Assembly: GCA_013076295.1 (NCBI GenBank)
Contig: RQOL01000024.1
Location: forward strand, 1,612,001-1,676,000
DNA from: Sanderia malayensis
Taxonomy: Eukaryota > Cnidaria > Scyphozoa > Semaeostomeae > Pelagiidae
Direction: 5' to 3'
Length of the DNA: 64,000 nucleotides
This document shows, piece after piece, positions 60,001-64,000 of the stretch. The position numbers and the translations under genes were made by a program. Below the pieces are notes generated by a model. The model did no database searches, was not told where the DNA came from, and saw only the letters and a program-made list of their open reading frames with translations. Numbering within the stretch: position 1 is the stretch's first letter; each line of letters begins with the position of its first letter.

Positions 60001-63000
60001 CATAGGAAATTATTACGTTTAACTAGATTTAGATCAAAACCAAAACATTAACTTTCATTAAAAATGTTTTTCCGAAACACACAGAGAGATATACCGCTCG
60101 GTTTTATCTACGCAATTCACCTTCGATGTGTACAGCTATCTCGTGACTTGATACCTACCTATGCAATATTCACATGCTGGTTTGGACATGGGTACATTCA
60201 AGATTGGTCCAGCAATCTTACAAATCCAAAAACACACGCGATTGTGACTGTAATTTAAGACCCTCTTGACCAAGTGCTCCTATCAATGCATTGACAGATC
60301 TTGCTATGAAAAATGGACTTGATGATATCAAAAGTACACGTCATTTAATGTCACGAAAACTTATTTTTTCAGCTAAACGCCGCAAAGCAGATCCATCAAT
60401 CATCCTCATAGCTGTTTTTATAAATAAAACAGACCAAGTACTATACTATACAACACTTACACTGATTGTGTGCTAGTTATTGTCCGACCTGTGTATGCAA
60501 CTATGCTCACTGCATTTCTAGCTACTGTATTAAGCACTGAACAATACTGAACTATATTCTAAGAGCTCTGTCTTGGCTTGTGATTTCCATGTAGTAATAA
60601 TTCATATCATTAATTTCGGTATTCGAGTACAATTAATTATAATAGAATTGAGAATTAGGACACATTTTAGGATTTCCTTATTAACACCAGTGTTTACAAC
60701 AAGAAGCATTCACGAATTACAAGACACTTCAGTGTCCGCGTCTATTACTTCAAGTAAGACTCCCCAATACTCCTAACATGCTGCAAGTCAACGAGGACAA
60801 AGTCCAGTATGCTGACTGAATAACTGCGTAATTTGTAAACCCACTAGCCAGTACCGCTAACTACAGCTTCGAATGATATGTCTGAGTACTGAGCTATATT
60901 TAATCTCAAGCTAACGTCATCGTTTTATGGGCCCGATAGCTGCTTGATTGCATGTTATTAGCTATGTCGGCATATTTCTTTATGCACTTTACGCTGTACG
61001 CATGTCGTGGGATACAACATTTCGTGTGTATTGTCCCAGGATACATGGAGAAATTGCGTGGAATGACTGATGAGTTTGCGAACCGATTTGAAAGCACGTG
61101 ACCTTGTGGAATTTCGGCGAACGACTCTTATCGACCCCTCTTGAAAACACTTGGTATTGGAAATTTGAAAACTGTGAAAAAACCAAGTTCATGAATTGGA
61201 TGCAGACGAAGGCATTCGAGTTCGTGACGAGCATACACTCTCGATAATACACTCGAATATATCGATATGATGAATGCTTGTTGTCACACAGACTTTCCAA
61301 TATGGCGTGCAAAAGTCAGCATTTGCTACATTTTGCACGCTTACAATTTTAATTTGACCTTTATTTAACGATAGCCAGTTTAACGAACTTATGTTGTCAA
61401 GATTTTGACGTCTTTTCTCGTCCCCCCCAAAGTTCGTCTTTTTTACATGAAATAGTTCAACAGAATTAATTGAACTATAAGCTCAGAACAAAGCGAGGCG
61501 TGGCAGTTTCACAGCAATGTTTGAAAAGATATAGAAACACTTTAATTTTGAACTAAAGTTGACCATAAATCGACCAAGCCAAGAGTGTATATACTCTTCA
61601 AATTGGAATTCGACAACAAAGCGAATGAGTTTTTCATTAAGTTTTTTTGTTTTTTTCACTGGGTGGAGCTAGCTTAGTAGCTCAGCCCATGTGGAAACCC
61701 TGCTATGAGCACAGCTACGCTTTTAAAGGATGATCGCTGTAAATGAATTTTATTATTTCCCATTGCAATGGTTTCCCAGAGTGCACGTGTAGCCTTACCA
61801 GCGTTGTCCAGGTTTCAGCGTTTGGAATTTGTGATCGATGAAACATTCGAAACAACGCCTTGCTGCTTATCGAATGGGCGATTAATAACAAACGGGAATG
61901 AAAACAAAACAAAAAAATAACTCACGCAAGCCCCGGTCGATGGTGTAGGGGACTGTCCTGTTCAACCACAATCGTCGTCTGTTTCTGACGACGGCTCTCT
62001 TTCGTCTTAGGGGCAGGTTTCTGCTGACTTCGATGTACAGCTTCGTGATCGGGTCTAGCTTGATGTCCCCCTGGAAATAGGCTCCGTTGTCAATGTGTTC
62101 TGGTTCTTCTACGAGAAATATAAGAGAGACATTTTTCATTCCGAATGTTTATAAGACTCAGCATCGTCAATCGATAAGACTCAGCATATCGTCAATCGAT
62201 AAGACAAAGCATCGTAAATTGGCATGACTCAGCGTCGTCAATCAATAAATGGAAATATGGAGAATTTTACTATCTGAATTTTGTACAGATAAGCACAATC
62301 AGAAAGCATGTGTAAACTGTGAATGAATGAATGATGAAAGAATGGTAGATGGTATCATCAAACGACTATCATTCTTAATTTGGTGTAATATTACGAATAG
62401 GAATGCACAGTGGTTCTGGACTAAGTTATTTCATCACATTGCATGTTATATAACCAGAGATGTAAAAAAAAACCTTACGTGAACGTAGAAACATCAAGTT
62501 TTCATAAAGACAATTGAGTTGGCATGCAGCTCAGATATTGAAATTAATTTTTTTCAATCGGAGGAATTCCATTGCATTATACATAATTGCAGTGTTATCA
62601 ACGATATTATTTATCCATATATGCTTCCATTTGATTAGGCTTAGATTGCGTTGGCTGCAGTGCAGGAAAAACTATGCAGGCACCAATGTGTGTGTGCCGG
62701 GTGAGAAACAGTTAAACAGTGTATCTGTTATGAGACTGCTTAGGATATATTTCAGGGTGGAATTCCTTTTATTCCCATCGACGTATAATTCACTCATCGT
62801 GTTCAAATTTCGATTTTTCATATTGACAAATGATAAGTACGGATTTGTAAGGCATAGGAAGTATGGATTAGCTGCTTTGGAAGTCGATTTTCGTGTTATC
62901 TTTAGGGATATTTCGAGAGACGTTCACTGATAATGTAAAAAAAATGGTCAATGATTTTTGTTGGCTTCTCACGTGAAATTATTTTTACTACAATGACAAC

Positions 63001-63876
63001 GTCGATAAAAATATCTCATGTGTAAAATTGGCTACACATTTCGAGTTTACGAGCTCCTATCATTATTAATTGTGCACTGTCGATTGTATTTGAAACGCTA
63101 TTTAAAGACGTAATTTTCCATCCATTTTTGAACCTGATAAATTGCGATCAGAATTGTTGATAGGAATGAGAACGACATTGTAAACTGAAAAGATCGTGTA
63201 AACAAACGGCTTTTTGTCCACGCTCTTATTCGCTTGATTGGGAAACAGGGAGTTTATGTCAATCACAGCACAGATAAACCGAATGAAACCAATATAGTGT
63301 GCGTGCGATGATATAAAAGAAACCATTGCATATTGCAGGAAAGAAGCCTATGTGATGTTCTGTGTAGAGAAGAAACCTATGCAAAGTAGAATATTTCTTA
63401 TTGGTCGAGAAAGCATAGTATGCAATTGACATTTTTGTGCTATTGAAAAATTCGAAATACGTTTTGATTTTTGCATTTGTTCATTCATTTTGGGATGTGC
63501 GAAACCATAAAAATATCTCCACCAAGATTCGCGTGGCAGAGAATTGAAACACCCTCATCAAAGGTACGGTCAATAATAATAACAAATATATACTTGAACC
63601 AAACATGTAAATATGTATTCTCGTGTTACCTTGACTTTTTCCTCGTTGCAACCGTTCGAATTCGTCATCCCGACTTCCATCCTCGGGTAGATCGTCGTAC
63701 GATAACTCTGGTATCTTCGATCGAACTAACGTCGACGGCTTTGCTTGGTTTTCTTCCTCCGGCATTCCCGAGTGTTTATCTAACTTGCCATTTTCGTTAC
63801 TCAGTGGATAACATGTGAAAATGTAGGTCAAGTGCAGAACGAACAAAAATGTAAAAACAAATGCAACAGATGACAT
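51057..63876 (-). CDS. Astacin-family metalloprotease with C-terminal kringle
   Basis: Secreted zinc metalloprotease. Six exons: 63630-63876, 61926-62108, 57771-57894, 51866-52059, 51470-51703 and 51057-51307; 410 residues. Signal peptide [19 protein letters not shown], acidic propeptide, furin-type site LRRKRAV, then the astacin domain: [42 protein letters not shown], zinc motif [19 protein letters not shown] (three His and Glu intact) and the Met-turn [14 protein letters not shown]. After a short linker a kringle follows with six Cys (GC, TCQYW, FCRNP, WCFT, YCDI, ICTK) and YRGK. No CUB or EGF domains. The kringle starts exactly at an exon boundary. Introns are large (5.7, 4.0, 1.5 kb). The first ATG before the signal is at 63876. 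Confidence 0.93.
52986..53065. repeat. (CTACTATA)n microsatellite
   Basis: Imperfect repeats of tactatactac over about 80 bases. Intronic. Confidence 0.85.
55433..55721. mobile_element. TA-flanked MITE, diverged member of the TTATAAG family
   Basis: Starts cactcattttttcataaaat after a TA and ends, reversed, catccatttttttgtaagaa before a TA. The interior shows the same repeated gtttcttag / aagtttctta motifs as the 45 kb copies, so it is an older relative. Confidence 0.6.
57895..61925. other. Astacin-kringle intron 2 (4.0 kb)
   Basis: Intronic DNA. No gene, RNA or clear repeat was recognised beyond short AT-rich tracts. Confidence 0.45.
62109..63629. other. Astacin-kringle intron 1 (1.5 kb)
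   Basis: Intronic. Contains the 62150-62247 minisatellite. The open frame at 62514-62930 (+) is hydrophobic/basic without family features and was not called. Confidence 0.45.
62150..62247. repeat. Minisatellite, ~27-base unit
   Basis: Four imperfect copies of aagactcagcatcgtcaatcg, unit length 25-29 bases. Confidence 0.75.
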
Positions 63877-64000
63877 CTTGATGTTTCTGCTCTTTGCACC
63901 AGAAACGATCCACTATTTATTGCTGTAACTTTAGTTTACTTGATCCGCAACTCTAACCAAACACGATTCTTATGTAAGAGAGACGTTGATTGTTGTAGAT
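63877..64000. promoter_or_regulatory. 5' flank of the astacin-kringle gene
   Basis: 124 bases upstream of the start codon up to the window edge. Part of the 5' UTR is likely here. No defined element was recognised. Confidence 0.35.

Noticed and set aside
62514..62930. 138-residue plus-strand frame in astacin intron 1
   Set aside because: Hydrophobic and basic sequence from AT-rich DNA, non-ATG or weak start, no family signature.

Overview
The window is nuclear DNA of an animal. The genes are intron-rich with GT-AG splicing and carry metazoan proteins (OSTM1, CLIC, SH3BGRL-like, astacin plus kringle, UFL1, mitochondrial WARS2). Introns are short, intergenic DNA is AT-rich, small terminal-inverted-repeat elements are many, and a tandem array contains TTAGGG runs. 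Together these suggest an invertebrate, most likely a cnidarian (sea anemone or coral type). This is inference from gene content and style, not a database match. All exon models below were joined by hand from splice signals and reading phase; every complete model sums to a multiple of three with one terminal stop.

Layout. 1-6292 (-): 5' part of a nine-exon gene running off the left edge, with a region resembling DUF4347; its first intron holds a 1.5 kb TTAA-flanked element and a small plus-strand ORF. 6814-13884 (-): UFL1, 16 exons, 791 codons. 14478-15851 (-): six-unit polyubiquitin gene. 16236-19425 (+): CSTF2 (CstF-64), divergent from polyubiquitin across a 384-base gap. 19938-25323 (-): OSTM1, with a three-exon coiled-coil gene (21261-22262, +) nested in intron 3 between two copies of a ~170-base direct repeat. 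26056-28228 (+): a CLIC protein with a very long acidic EKPA-repeat N-terminus. 29064-31391 (+): SAP18 with an RS-type N-terminus. 33164-33946 (-): unrecognised Ser-rich single-exon gene. 34874-36468 (-): WARS2. 36880-37680: TTAGGG-containing tandem array. 38176-42175 (+): UPRT. 43227-44315 (+): SH3BGRL-like. 44316-51056: gene-poor, with TA-flanked elements and hairpins. 51057-63876 (-): astacin metalloprotease with a C-terminal kringle, spread over 12.8 kb.

The genes are mostly unrelated housekeeping genes, with no operon-like pathway. UFL1 (UFMylation) and polyubiquitin are neighbours in ubiquitin-family biology, and CSTF2 and SAP18 both act on mRNA, but adjacency is probably incidental. 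The most unusual points are: the OSTM1 intron duplication, which carries a copied exon start with an in-frame stop and encloses the nested coiled-coil gene; the alternating A/B telomere-motif satellite; lineage-style N-terminal extensions on CLIC and SAP18; a CSTF2 that ends without the usual C-terminal domain; and a Harbinger-type insertion whose empty site survives as a local duplicate beside a GC-AG intron in UFL1.
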